Shown: positions 19,299 to 27,447 of the stretch, piece by piece
Layout of the letters: every line of letters begins with the position of its first letter
Numbering within the stretch: the stretch's first letter is position 1
Origin: Clostridium_AI sp964409685
GTDB lineage: Bacteria > Bacillota > Clostridia > Lachnospirales > Lachnospiraceae
Length of the DNA stretch: 64,000 nt
Assembly (NCBI GenBank): GCA_964409685.1
Contig: CAYPEJ010000005.1
Span: 62,001 to 126,000 of the forward strand
Direction of reading: 5' to 3'
The notes under the pieces: generated by a model
Told to the model about the DNA's origin: nothing
The model's database searches: none
The model's input: only the letters and a program-made list of their open reading frames with translations
Position numbers and translations under genes: made by a program

Positions 19299-19389
19299 AA
19301 AAAAAGCTTGATCAATTATTCTTTTGCATTGTGTATCTGAATTCTCCTATCTTCTCCTCACAAAACCTTTTCAAACAATAAATCAAGCT
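19299..19389 (-). ncRNA. Candidate small RNA or leader ending in a terminator
   Basis: A compact unit in the 396-bp gap between the response regulator and the SLH-like gene. From a promoter at 19405-19432, transcription starting near 19398 would produce an RNA of about 100 nt. Its 5' part has AGCTTGAT (complement of 19382-19389), which can pair with ATCAAGCT (complement of 19305-19312), followed at once by a run of seven T. The enclosed 69 nt are purine-rich (several GGAG/AGGAG). It could be a stand-alone sRNA or an attenuated leader of the SLH-like gene, whose start is 225 nt further on. I do not recognise a known riboswitch. Confidence 0.4.
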
Positions 19390-19404
19390 AAAATTTGTAC
19401 TTTC

Positions 19405-19432
19405 ATTATAACAAACATTAACACAAATTCAA
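19405..19432 (-). promoter_or_regulatory. Sigma-A promoter in the response regulator-SLH gap
   Basis: TTGAAT (19427-19432), a 16-nt spacer and TATAAT (19405-19410) on the minus strand. It would serve the hairpin unit just downstream and possibly the SLH-like gene. Confidence 0.65.
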
Positions 19433-19469
19433 CCAATCTAATACAACTCTATAATAACTACTATTCGCA

Positions 19470-20681
19470 TCAATACTTTGTTATATTTCGATATTTACTT
19501 GGTGTTGTACCTACTACTTTTGTAAATTTATTAATAAAATAATCTACGTTATTATAGCCCACTAACTCAGATATTTTATATACTTTCTCATTAGAATTTA
19601 AAAGCAATTCCTTCGCCTTCTCAATTCGTACGCAATTTAAGTAATCCTTAAAATACACGCCATAACGTTTCTTAAATAACTGTCCTAAATAAGCACTATT
19701 AATAAAGTACTTATCACTAAGTTCTTTCAAACTAAGATTTTCACGATAATTTTTTTGTATCTCATCTTCAATTCGTGCCAACAATTCCACATCACCATCT
19801 TGGCTTTCATTAGCCTTTTTATCAATAGCTGAAAGATAGGATACCAAAATATCATTAATGGTCTCAACCTGAGAACCTACGTACCAATTTAGCGTATAAC
19901 CAAAAGCAAGATTCGTTCTAACCTTTAATTTTTCTATAAATGACTCTTGCTCCTCACAATAATTCGCTCGCACTAATTGATCCGACAGAATAATACCAAG
20001 CTCAAAGATTTGATTTTTATCTACGTTGCACAACAGATTTCCTTTAAACTTGCCAAGAGTACTAGACAAATAATCATATAATTCCCAAAAACTCTCCGTC
20101 TGTTCCTCTCGCTTTAACTGGCTAAATGTATCATCATTTCCATCAATCTCGATATACAAATAAGAAAAATTACTCTGTCCATTAAATAACTTTTCCAATC
20201 CACGCGCAACCTTTTCATTTTTTCGTCCCGTTAATGTTTCTAGCAAATAGTGTGCTCCTACAATGGAAGCCGTGTCTCTTCTTGCTTGTTCCACTTTAAC
20301 TTGCTTGTCCAATTCCTTGCTTGTCTCATTCAATATTTTCACTAATTCATCTGGGTCTAACGGTTTTAAAAGATAGTGGCTGATATTATACTTAAGCGCC
20401 TCTTGCGCATATGTAAATTCACTAAATCCACTTAACAATACAATCTTTATTCGCTTTGAAATACTACTACGAATCTTAGCGGAAGCTTCTAATCCACTCA
20501 TTCCAGGCATTCTAATATCCATAAACACCAAATCAAACTTTTGCGTTTTCATTAGTTCTATGGCTTCTAAGCCATTTTTAGCCTCGGCAGCGATTTGAAA
20601 TCCATAAGATTCCCAATCAATAATGACTTTGATCCCCTGTCGAACAAATGGTTCATCGTCCACAATTAATACCTGATACAT
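19470..20681 (-). CDS. AraC-type response regulator (YesN-like)
   Basis: DNA-binding response regulator of 403 aa. The receiver domain (1-120) has the acidic pocket VDDEP, the phosphorylation site VFMDIRMPG (Asp near residue 55) and the conserved Lys in LLKPLDPDEL. A middle region of about 170 aa is family-variable. The C-terminal AraC-type helix-turn-helix pair is clear (LSLKELSDKYFINSAYLGQL, then KVYKISELVGYNNVDYFINKF). It starts 2 bp after the kinase stop with GGGGGATG upstream. YesN-type regulators usually control sugar uptake or glycan-degrading genes next door; here the neighbours downstream are two secreted proteins instead. Confidence 0.92.
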   Translation of the reverse strand: MYQVLIVDDEPFVRQGIKVIIDWESYGFQIAAEAKNGLEAIELMKTQKFDLVFMDIRMPGMSGLEASAKIRSSISKRIKIVLLSGFSEFTYAQEALKYNISHYLLKPLDPDELVKILNETSKELDKQVKVEQARRDTASIVGAHYLLETLTGRKNEKVARGLEKLFNGQSNFSYLYIEIDGNDDTFSQLKREEQTESFWELYDYLSSTLGKFKGNLLCNVDKNQIFELGIILSDQLVRANYCEEQESFIEKLKVRTNLAFGYTLNWYVGSQVETINDILVSYLSAIDKKANESQDGDVELLARIEDEIQKNYRENLSLKELSDKYFINSAYLGQLFKKRYGVYFKDYLNCVRIEKAKELLLNSNEKVYKISELVGYNNVDYFINKFTKVVGTTPSKYRNITKY

Positions 20682-20683
20682 GA

Positions 20684-22498
20684 TTACATCCCCCTACTAT
20701 TTTGAAATTCGCGCTCTATACAAATCTCTATTTCAGTTCCTTCATCTATAATACTTGAAATATTAAAATTTAGCCTGTCTCCAAAGTACATTTTCAAACG
20801 TAAATATGCATTTAAAACTCCTGTACTTTTGGCTCGGAATAACATGTCCACATCTGCCATTTCTAGCTTGTCCTTCATCTGGCGAAGTGTAACCTCATCC
20901 ATTCCACATCCTGTATCCTTCACAAGAATAGATATATGATCATCTTTCACTCGAGCAGACACACTAACATCTCCGCTGTCTACACTTTCCTCAATACCAT
21001 GAACACATGCATTCTCAACAAAAGAAACCAATGTTAACTTTGGAATCATAAAGTCTTTTGCATCATCTTGCACGCGCACTTCATATGCTATTTTTTCTGC
21101 AAATCTATATTTCTGTATGGATAAATATCGCTCCACAAATGATAATTCCTCTTCAATTGTAACAACGTCACGGTTCCACTTTGACATTTGACGAAGCAAA
21201 ATGGAAAGACATCTTACAATATCAGCAGTTTCCTTTTCACCCTTAATCAAGCTTCGCATACAAATACACTCTAATGTGTTATACATAAAATGAGGATTTA
21301 CCTGTGTGTTCAACGCATTTAGTTCTGCTTGCTTTTTTGTCACTTCTAATGCATGTTTCTCATTATTTCGCTGTACGACAGTACTAATTAAAGCTTCTAT
21401 CTTATCCACTGTCCGATTATAATGTCGAAATAGCTGACTAATTTCATCATTTGCTGTATCCTCTGGTATTCGCTGAAATTCCTCATTTTTCAAACCATCA
21501 AAATGATTATCCAATACCTGTAGTCTTGAAATAATTGACTTTACAAGAATATTAATAATAATGGTTGGTGCTAATAAATTCACGATTAGCACAAGAAACA
21601 CAAGCTGCTTAGAGGATAATAATGTTTTCCATAGTGGTTCTTTCGCTGACAGTGCGTATATCTTCCAAGTTTCTCCCACTGATGGAACAAGTTGTGTTAC
21701 AAGAATACTATCTTCCCTAATCTCGTCTACAACTGGAATCTCACTTTCTTTTCCCTTAAATATCTTAGAATCACTGGCAAATAAAATGCGATTACCATTG
21801 CAAATATAAATATCTGACTTTGATTGCTCATCAATAATATTATAATACAATTGATTATAATTCAAATCCAATACAAGAACACATTCTCTACCGTCATAAG
21901 TTTCAAACTCTCGAATCAACGAAATAACTCCTGCTGTAGGATTAATTCCGCTCCCTGCATTTCTTGTAATATCTTCGAAAATATAAACAGAAGAACCATT
22001 CCCCTTACATTTTTGATACCACCAAAGTTTCCTTGTCATATCATTTAGTTTTTTTATATTTTCCTTCTCTACAATGGTGTCATTTTCAACATAGATGGTA
22101 ACACTAGATATTTCTTTTATGAATTTAGAGCAATTTAGAATAGAACGACTTTCAATCTCTCTATACGCATAACGATACTCCTCGTCTGAAACATAATCTC
22201 GTTCAAGAAAAGCTTGTAGTTCAGAATCATTCACAATATTTCTAGAAAAGTAAGTTACTTGTTCTACCAAACTACTAAATTCATTAAGAACCCGCTCTAC
22301 AGAATACTCCAATTCTCTCTTCTTTTCCTCTTTTTGGTATGTATTAATATTATAAATGATAACTAAATCAACTAGTACGACCGGAATGAAGATTCCAAAT
22401 AGATAAAGCAGTATAAATTTCTGCTTCAATTTCATATTCTTTGTAAAAATATTTTTTAAAGATGTTAGTTGTAACTTAATTTGCTGAAATTTTCTCAT
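20684..22498 (-). CDS. Sensor histidine kinase (YesM-like)
   Basis: Membrane sensor kinase of 604 aa that should phosphorylate the adjacent regulator. TM1 lies near residues 30-50 (ILLYLFGIFIPVVLVDLVII), an extracellular sensor of about 240 aa follows, then TM2 (LVFLVLIVNLLAPTIIINIL) and a HAMP segment. The His_kinase motif NPHFMYNTLECI carries the phosphoacceptor His near residue 400, and the ATPase domain shows SFVENACVHGIEES and DTGCGMDEV. The ATG at 22498 is preferred because of GGGGGAG; the frame is open nine codons further. A consensus promoter is present upstream. No sugar-binding protein or permease is adjacent, so the ligand cannot be guessed. Confidence 0.92.
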   Translation of the reverse strand: MRKFQQIKLQLTSLKNIFTKNMKLKQKFILLYLFGIFIPVVLVDLVIIYNINTYQKEEKKRELEYSVERVLNEFSSLVEQVTYFSRNIVNDSELQAFLERDYVSDEEYRYAYREIESRSILNCSKFIKEISSVTIYVENDTIVEKENIKKLNDMTRKLWWYQKCKGNGSSVYIFEDITRNAGSGINPTAGVISLIREFETYDGRECVLVLDLNYNQLYYNIIDEQSKSDIYICNGNRILFASDSKIFKGKESEIPVVDEIREDSILVTQLVPSVGETWKIYALSAKEPLWKTLLSSKQLVFLVLIVNLLAPTIIINILVKSIISRLQVLDNHFDGLKNEEFQRIPEDTANDEISQLFRHYNRTVDKIEALISTVVQRNNEKHALEVTKKQAELNALNTQVNPHFMYNTLECICMRSLIKGEKETADIVRCLSILLRQMSKWNRDVVTIEEELSFVERYLSIQKYRFAEKIAYEVRVQDDAKDFMIPKLTLVSFVENACVHGIEESVDSGDVSVSARVKDDHISILVKDTGCGMDEVTLRQMKDKLEMADVDMLFRAKSTGVLNAYLRLKMYFGDRLNFNISSIIDEGTEIEICIEREFQNSRGM

Positions 22499-22533
22499 TT
22501 TCTCCCCCATTTCAAACAAAAACATCTAGCTTG

Positions 22534-22562
22534 ATTATACTAATTAAAGTTTCTAATGTCAA
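22534..22562 (-). promoter_or_regulatory. Consensus promoter of the two-component operon
   Basis: TTGACA (22557-22562), a 17-nt spacer and TATAAT (22534-22539) on the minus strand: a perfect match to the vegetative sigma-A consensus, about 35 nt before the kinase start. Confidence 0.9.
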
Positions 22563-22613
22563 TTTGCACTTTAGACCTATAAAATATTTATCCGCTGTCC
22601 TCTTCCCCACATT

Positions 22614-22647
22614 CAAACAAAATGGCAGCATTTTATTATACTGCCAT
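22614..22647 (-). terminator. Terminator of the ECF transporter operon
   Basis: The stem ATGGCAG/CTGCCAT (22622-22628 with 22641-22647), with a 12-nt loop, is followed on the minus strand by TTTTGTTTG. It sits 30 bp after the S-component stop and before the kinase promoter. Confidence 0.65.
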
Positions 22648-22677
22648 CTGTTTTCCTTCCATGATACAAGCTCAATA

Positions 22678-23370
22678 TTATCCATTCGTAATATCATACT
22701 TTATTTTTATTCTTTTCAATGTATCTGTAAATGGTTTATAAATGATAAATAGAAAAATGAAAGTGGAAATTCCATGTATTAAATCAAATGGAAATCCTGC
22801 AATATACGTTGCAATTAAACTCTCTTTTGTAATTGTTCCTGAATACATAGCAATAGAACCAAAGTTAATAATTCCACCATAAATAAGCACTGCTGACAGT
22901 AACCCATACGCACAAAGAGTAATTCGACTTACCTTTATCTTTCGAAATAAAAATCCTGCCACAAATCCTACCAAACCAAAACAAAACATTTGCCACACTG
23001 TCCAAGGTCCCTGACCAAAGTAAAAATTCGACATAAATGCGGTCAATGCCCCAACCATAAATCCTTCATACGGTCCAATTATCACAGATGATAAAATTAC
23101 AATTGCCAGTACTGGCTTAAATTGAGGAATCATATAAAAAGCAATTCGCCCAACCGTCGCTATGGCCGCTAAAGACGCAATTAGAACAATCTTTTTTGTA
23201 CTATTCTTTTCTGAAGAATACTCTAAAAAGAACGGAACAATCAAACAGAGTAGCACTAATGTACTAATCAAATAGTAGCTTTTATTCTTAAAATAATAGA
23301 CACCTACAAAAATTAATATAGGAATCAAACATAACACAATCAAACTTTTTATCTTACTTATTTGCCTCAT
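22678..23370 (-). CDS. ECF transporter S component (substrate-binding membrane protein)
   Basis: A 230-aa protein with about six hydrophobic segments, dedicated to substrate recognition in an energy-coupling factor transporter. Landmarks are PQFKPVLAIVILSSVIIGP, then GFMVGALTAFMSNFYFGQG and PWTVWQMFCFGLVGFVAGF, typical of a subfamily found beside dedicated EcfAA'T genes. The substrate is not evident: vitamins such as cobalamin or related compounds are possible, but no riboswitch or biosynthetic neighbour was found to decide. Its start overlaps the ATPase gene by 17 nt, so all three parts are made together. Confidence 0.85.
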   Translation of the reverse strand: MRQISKIKSLIVLCLIPILIFVGVYYFKNKSYYLISTLVLLCLIVPFFLEYSSEKNSTKKIVLIASLAAIATVGRIAFYMIPQFKPVLAIVILSSVIIGPYEGFMVGALTAFMSNFYFGQGPWTVWQMFCFGLVGFVAGFLFRKIKVSRITLCAYGLLSAVLIYGGIINFGSIAMYSGTITKESLIATYIAGFPFDLIHGISTFIFLFIIYKPFTDTLKRIKIKYDITNG

Positions 23371-24979
23371 ACTCTAAAACCTCTTCCTCTATAATCATTC
23401 CTTTGTAAACCTCTCGGCATATCTTTAGACATGTGGTTGTATAAAAATATTGTTCCATAAAAAACGTTTTCCGATTTCCGATAGAAGTGATAATTCCATC
23501 AAACATCATACCAACCGTGTTCGCATAGGTAGCACAAAAGTCAACATCATGAGATACCAAAATGATGGTCATTCCCTCACTTTGCAATTCACGCAATAGT
23601 TTCCCTAACTCTTTCTTTTTGATTTGATCCACACCTTTTGTAGGCTCATCTAGCAAAAGGATCTTAGGCTTAGTAAGCAAAACCTTTGCCAAAGCAACCA
23701 TCTGCTGTTGCCCCCCCGACAAATCATAAGGATGTTGCGCCATTAAATCACCAATGCCTAATTTATCCACCAGACTTTGAATTTCACTTGATACACTTTT
23801 CAAGTCTTCTTCTACTGTATTTTTCAAAAATAATGCCTGCGGATTTTGTGGTAAAAGTGCCACGTTAACAGGACTATGCCCCCTCTTTATCTTCTGTCCT
23901 TCATAAGAAATGCTTCCTCTATAAGGTTTTAAAATTCCTGTAAGGACTTTCAAAAATGTAGACTTTCCTTGACCATTTGCACCAACTAAGGCAAAAATAT
24001 CATTTTCCATAATATCTAAGGAAAAATCTCTTAAAATATCATTACCTTCTCTTTCGTAACGAAACCACACATTTTTTATTGAACAGATGGCTCTCTCTTT
24101 TTTGTTCTTCCAATGAGCACTGTCTCCACATGTCCCCTGACAAACTTCTACACCTTGTGCATTAGCTTCAATAAAATGCTTTGCCTGCCCAATAGTACGA
24201 ATATGATAATCCTTTTTTAACATAATTGGCAATCGAGCTTGAAGTGGTAACAATGCAAATTCCTCTTTTTCTTTCTCATGTAAATACTGAGCTGTTCTCT
24301 CTACTGAATCAAAACAAATGAGCTTACCATTTTCCATCACCATACAACGGTCCACTTTTGCATAAACTTCTTCCAATCTATGTTCTGCCATCAGAATTGT
24401 CGTCCCAATCTCTTCATGAATTTTCACAAGAAGATTGATAAAGTTTACCGTGGCAACAGGATCTAATTGAGAAGTTGGTTCATCTAACAATAATAATTTA
24501 GGTCTTGTTATCATGACAGATGCTAAATTTAAAATCTGCTTTTGCCCTCCTGACAACTCCTCAATGGACTTATGAAACCAATTCGTCATCCCAAAAAACA
24601 CCGCAATCTCTGCTACACGTTTTCGAATCACTTCTGTTTCTACTCCAAGATTTTCAAGGGTAAATGCTAATTCATGCCAAACCTTATCCGTCACAATCTG
24701 ATTATCTGGATTCTGAGAAACATATCCGATAAAAGAAGCCTCTTCCCTTTGGTCTAACCCATCAATTGATTTTCCATCAAATAAAAGGGTTCCTGTTCGT
24801 TTTCCCTCTGGTCGAATGGATGGCTTCCATTGCTTTAACAAAGTAGACTTTCCACATCCCGTCTTTCCAAATAGTAAAACAAATTCACCTTTTTCTATCT
24901 GAAATGATTGTTCACACAAACATGCTCTATCCGCTGTCGCATAGCAAAAACTTAGATTCTTTGCTTCAAGTAATTCCAT
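23354..24979 (-). CDS. ECF transporter fused ATPase (two ABC domains)
   Basis: A 541-aa energising subunit with both ECF ATPases in one chain. Domain 1 has Walker A GKTGCGKSTLL (near residue 38), signature LSGGQKQIL and Walker B LLLLDEPTSQLDP. Domain 2, from about residue 290, has GANGQGKSTFL, LSGGQQQMV and LLLDEPTKGVD. Such fusions are typical of dedicated (group I) ECF systems, unlike the shared EcfA1/EcfA2 pair. ATG at 24979 with AGAGG; it overlaps ecfT by 28 nt and the S component by 17 nt. Confidence 0.93.
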   Translation of the reverse strand: MELLEAKNLSFCYATADRACLCEQSFQIEKGEFVLLFGKTGCGKSTLLKQWKPSIRPEGKRTGTLLFDGKSIDGLDQREEASFIGYVSQNPDNQIVTDKVWHELAFTLENLGVETEVIRKRVAEIAVFFGMTNWFHKSIEELSGGQKQILNLASVMITRPKLLLLDEPTSQLDPVATVNFINLLVKIHEEIGTTILMAEHRLEEVYAKVDRCMVMENGKLICFDSVERTAQYLHEKEKEEFALLPLQARLPIMLKKDYHIRTIGQAKHFIEANAQGVEVCQGTCGDSAHWKNKKERAICSIKNVWFRYEREGNDILRDFSLDIMENDIFALVGANGQGKSTFLKVLTGILKPYRGSISYEGQKIKRGHSPVNVALLPQNPQALFLKNTVEEDLKSVSSEIQSLVDKLGIGDLMAQHPYDLSGGQQQMVALAKVLLTKPKILLLDEPTKGVDQIKKKELGKLLRELQSEGMTIILVSHDVDFCATYANTVGMMFDGIITSIGNRKTFFMEQYFYTTTCLKICREVYKGMIIEEEVLEYEANK

Positions 24980-25839
24980 GTAATTTCCTCTTTTCCATCT
25001 ATGATTATCGGTAATGCTGCAAATACAAAAAATACAACATAACTTAAAACAGATAGTTTATCAAAACCATACCATTCCACTATCGGATAGTAAGAAATCG
25101 AATATACGCCCCGTATCAATGCAACTATAATTACAAGCAAGCCTCCCCCCATAACACCGATAAGTTGCCAGTCATATCGAGTCATGTGGTATCTACTATA
25201 ATATGTTCGACCTTTTAACCCAAATCCTCTTGCTTTCATAGACTGCGCCGTCTCCAATGCATTTTCCATTGCCCATGTAAGAAGACCAGAGACTATTTCT
25301 ACACCATTTCGTATTTTCTCAATACGCTTCTTTCCTTCTACAAAACCAATTCCCTTCTGGGCAGATTTCATTTTTGAAAGTTGCTCCTTATACATTGGCA
25401 CAAAACGTAATGTCATAGTAAATAATAACGATCCAACTGGTAAAGTCTTCGAAAAAACGCAAATAATTTTGTCACTAGACATCACTTTATGAAAAATGGA
25501 AAATAGCAAAATCATATCATATACCATTCCTGCTGCAATCAATCCATAGAAAAATGACTCAAAAGTAATCGGATTCTTTCCTATGTGAAACAAAACATGT
25601 GTTCCCCTATGGTTAAAAAGCGGATTTATAAAACTAAACAGAAACATAACTGGAAGCAACACAATATTTTGCTTGAATTGTGAGTACCCACCTAAATAAA
25701 CTGAATAGATAAAACATGTAATCCCTGTTATACTTAACAAAACAGGATGTTGATAGAACATTGTAATGAATATTAGTACCAGAAAATATACCATATTTAC
25801 AAATGGATGCAATCTCATAAACATCGTGTTATTTCGCAT
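24952..25839 (-). CDS. ECF transporter transmembrane component T
   Basis: Membrane scaffold linking the ATPases to the S component. About 295 aa with several hydrophobic helices (VYFLVLIFITMFY, IVLLPVMFLFSFI, YGLIAAGMVYDMILL) and the two coupling motifs expected of CbiQ/EcfT: ALETAQSMKARGFGL (an A-R-G box) and, just before it, the basic helix region. The ATG at 25839 is preferred (GGTGG 6 nt upstream); the open frame extends to 25896, overlapping truA. Start choice is uncertain. Confidence 0.88.
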   Translation of the reverse strand: MRNNTMFMRLHPFVNMVYFLVLIFITMFYQHPVLLSITGITCFIYSVYLGGYSQFKQNIVLLPVMFLFSFINPLFNHRGTHVLFHIGKNPITFESFFYGLIAAGMVYDMILLFSIFHKVMSSDKIICVFSKTLPVGSLLFTMTLRFVPMYKEQLSKMKSAQKGIGFVEGKKRIEKIRNGVEIVSGLLTWAMENALETAQSMKARGFGLKGRTYYSRYHMTRYDWQLIGVMGGGLLVIIVALIRGVYSISYYPIVEWYGFDKLSVLSYVVFFVFAALPIIIDGKEEITWNYLKQRI

Positions 25840-25870
25840 CTTCATCCACCATTTTTTATCCTTTCCGTTC

Positions 25871-26623
25871 TTACCTCGTATTTTCATAATAAACATGTAA
25901 CAATTTTAGTCCATGTGCTGGAATCGTCGGACCCGCTAACTGTCGATCCTTTTGCTCCAAAATATCCAGTATGATATCTGGCTTCTTATTACCCAATCCA
26001 ACTTCTACGAGTGTTCCTGAGAGAATTCGAATCATATGATAAAGAAATCCATCTCCAGTAAACTGCATGACGATTTGCGCACCATTCTTTTGGATTGAAA
26101 TATCTGAAATAGTTCGAACCGTACTTTTCTTGCTATCTTTTAAAGAACTAAATCCAAGAAAGTCATGTGTTCCAATTAAATATTTTGCTGCTTGTTTCAT
26201 ATTGTCTAAATCGAGATCCTGCTCCACTGTGTATAAATAATTGGGATAAAAAACATTTTTTTCACTACTATTCCAAATCGCATATTCATAAGTTTTTCCA
26301 GTGGCACTTTTTCGACTGTGAAAATCTAGCGATACACAATCTACTTGATCCACATGAATATCATTTGCTAATACGGAATTTAGATATTCCTTCATTTCTT
26401 CTGGCGCAACCTTACGCTTGCTATAAAAATTGGCAACTTGACCAGATGCATGCACTCCACGGTCCGTTCTTCCAGAGCCTTTCAAATCAATACCTTCTCC
26501 AAGCCACTGTCCCAGTTTCTCTTCCAGAATCCCCTGAATCGTGCAATCCGTATTTCCTTGTTTTTGCCAACCATTATACTTTGTCCCGTCATATTGGAGT
26601 ATTAATCTATAATTATATTTCAC
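25871..26623 (-). CDS. truA: tRNA pseudouridine(38-40) synthase TruA
   Basis: Modifies uridines 38-40 in the anticodon arm. The protein is about 250 aa. The catalytic Asp is in GSGRTDRGVHASGQV (near residue 50), with the N-terminal LILQYDGTKYNGWQKQGN and the RNA-binding GDGFLYHMIRILSGTLVEVG. The GTG at 26623 is chosen: it gives a family-like N-terminus and has GCGAGG upstream, while the open frame extends ten codons further to 26653. It overlaps the preceding small membrane protein gene by 11 nt. In many Firmicutes truA follows ecfT; here it precedes it. Confidence 0.93.
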   Translation of the reverse strand: MKYNYRLILQYDGTKYNGWQKQGNTDCTIQGILEEKLGQWLGEGIDLKGSGRTDRGVHASGQVANFYSKRKVAPEEMKEYLNSVLANDIHVDQVDCVSLDFHSRKSATGKTYEYAIWNSSEKNVFYPNYLYTVEQDLDLDNMKQAAKYLIGTHDFLGFSSLKDSKKSTVRTISDISIQKNGAQIVMQFTGDGFLYHMIRILSGTLVEVGLGNKKPDIILDILEQKDRQLAGPTIPAHGLKLLHVYYENTR

Positions 26624-26813
26624 TATTGTGTTCCTCGCTTTTTTCATCCTCATCTAGCTCACACTGTTGATGATATCCTTTAATTTTTCTCCCCATGACC
26701 TTTGGCAATATCCAGTATAGGAAACAGACAAATATGAGCATACCACCTAATATAGCTAATTTTTCCGCTGTACTTTGTCCAACTACTAATAATGTTATCA
26801 TTTTTTCAAACAT
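26613..26813 (-). CDS. Small membrane protein, 66 aa, unknown
   Basis: One hydrophobic helix (AILGGMLIFVCFLYWILP, residues about 20-37) is followed by a basic then acidic tail (VMGRKIKGYH, then DEDEKSEEHNSEI). A strong AAGGAG site lies 7 nt before the ATG at 26813, and the stop overlaps truA, so it appears to be a real first gene of the truA-ECF operon. Function unknown. Confidence 0.6.
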   Translation of the reverse strand: MFEKMITLLVVGQSTAEKLAILGGMLIFVCFLYWILPKVMGRKIKGYHQQCELDEDEKSEEHNSEI

Positions 26814-26959
26814 TCCATTCTCCTTGTCTGCTTATTCCATTCCTTTATTAAGACAAAACTATTTTATCAAAATTCTTTCAACGGAACAAATACATAATTC
26901 TATTGATTTCAACATTATACTTGAAAAATAAATAATTGTATATATTTTTTACATATGTA

Positions 26960-26987
26960 TTGACTTTTTTTTAACTAATGTTATAAT
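26960..26987 (+). promoter_or_regulatory. Promoter of the riboflavin operon
   Basis: TTGACT (26960-26965), a 16-nt spacer and TATAAT (26982-26987). The predicted start is about 10 nt before the FMN aptamer. Confidence 0.85.
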
Positions 26988-27003
26988 GAAATTAATTGAA
27001 TAG

Positions 27004-27114
27004 TATCTTCAGGGCAGGGTGCAATTCCCTACCAGTGGTATAGCCCACGAGCCATTTTTGGCATGATTCGGTGTAACTCCGAAGCCGACAGTAAAGTCTG
27101 GATGAAAGAAGGAC
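27004..27114 (+). ncRNA. FMN riboswitch (RFN element)
   Basis: Conserved RFN segments appear in order: TCAGGGCAGGGTGCAATTCC, CCTACCAGTGGTATAGCCCA, then GATTCGGTGTAACTCCGAAG, CCGACAGT, and AGTCTGGATGAAAGAAG. FMN binding should stop expression of ribD-ribE-ribBA-ribH. The aptamer is followed by two terminator hairpins before ribD rather than one. Confidence 0.97.
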
Positions 27115-27191
27115 ATGATATGTTATTATGAGATTAAGTTAAAACTCAGATTTATATTAGATTACATATTACATCAACATTTTTAGTAGGG

Positions 27192-27227
27192 CTCTGAAAT
27201 ATATGTGTTTCAGGGTTTTAATTTTTT
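27192..27227 (+). terminator. First terminator after the FMN riboswitch
   Basis: CTCTGAAA (27192-27199) pairs with TTTCAGGG (27208-27215, one G-U) around an 8-nt loop, then TTTTAATTTTTT. This is the expected FMN-controlled expression-platform terminator. Confidence 0.85.
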
Positions 27228-27268
27228 CCCATGAACATATATATTCAGTTACTCCTATCTTCTCTCAC

Positions 27269-27297
27269 AAATGCCTTGACAGTGTTCAGGGCATTTT
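27269..27297 (+). terminator. Second terminator in the rib leader
   Basis: AAATGCC (27269-27275) pairs with GGCATTT (27290-27296), with an inner TGA/TCA pairing, and TTTTTT follows. It is 150 bp before ribD and adds a second stop within the same leader. Confidence 0.7.
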
Positions 27298-27447
27298 TTA
27301 TGTTGATTTTTATACGTTTATATATTAGAAATCTCATTTTCTTATCAATTTCATTCGCTTTCTATCTGAAATCCTCTGAAATCCTGAAATCTTTCTATCG
27401 TCTTTTGACACTATTCATTTACTTCTACTTGCAAAAGGAGCATATCC

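Noticed and set aside
22678..23370. Naming the ECF S component as a cobalamin transporter
   Set aside because: The sequence resembles a vitamin S component, but without a riboswitch, neighbouring pathway genes or an alignment the substrate cannot be assigned.
26167..26670. 167-aa plus-strand open frame over truA
   Set aside because: It is antisense to truA, whose motifs are intact, and the translated product has no domain and an odd composition.
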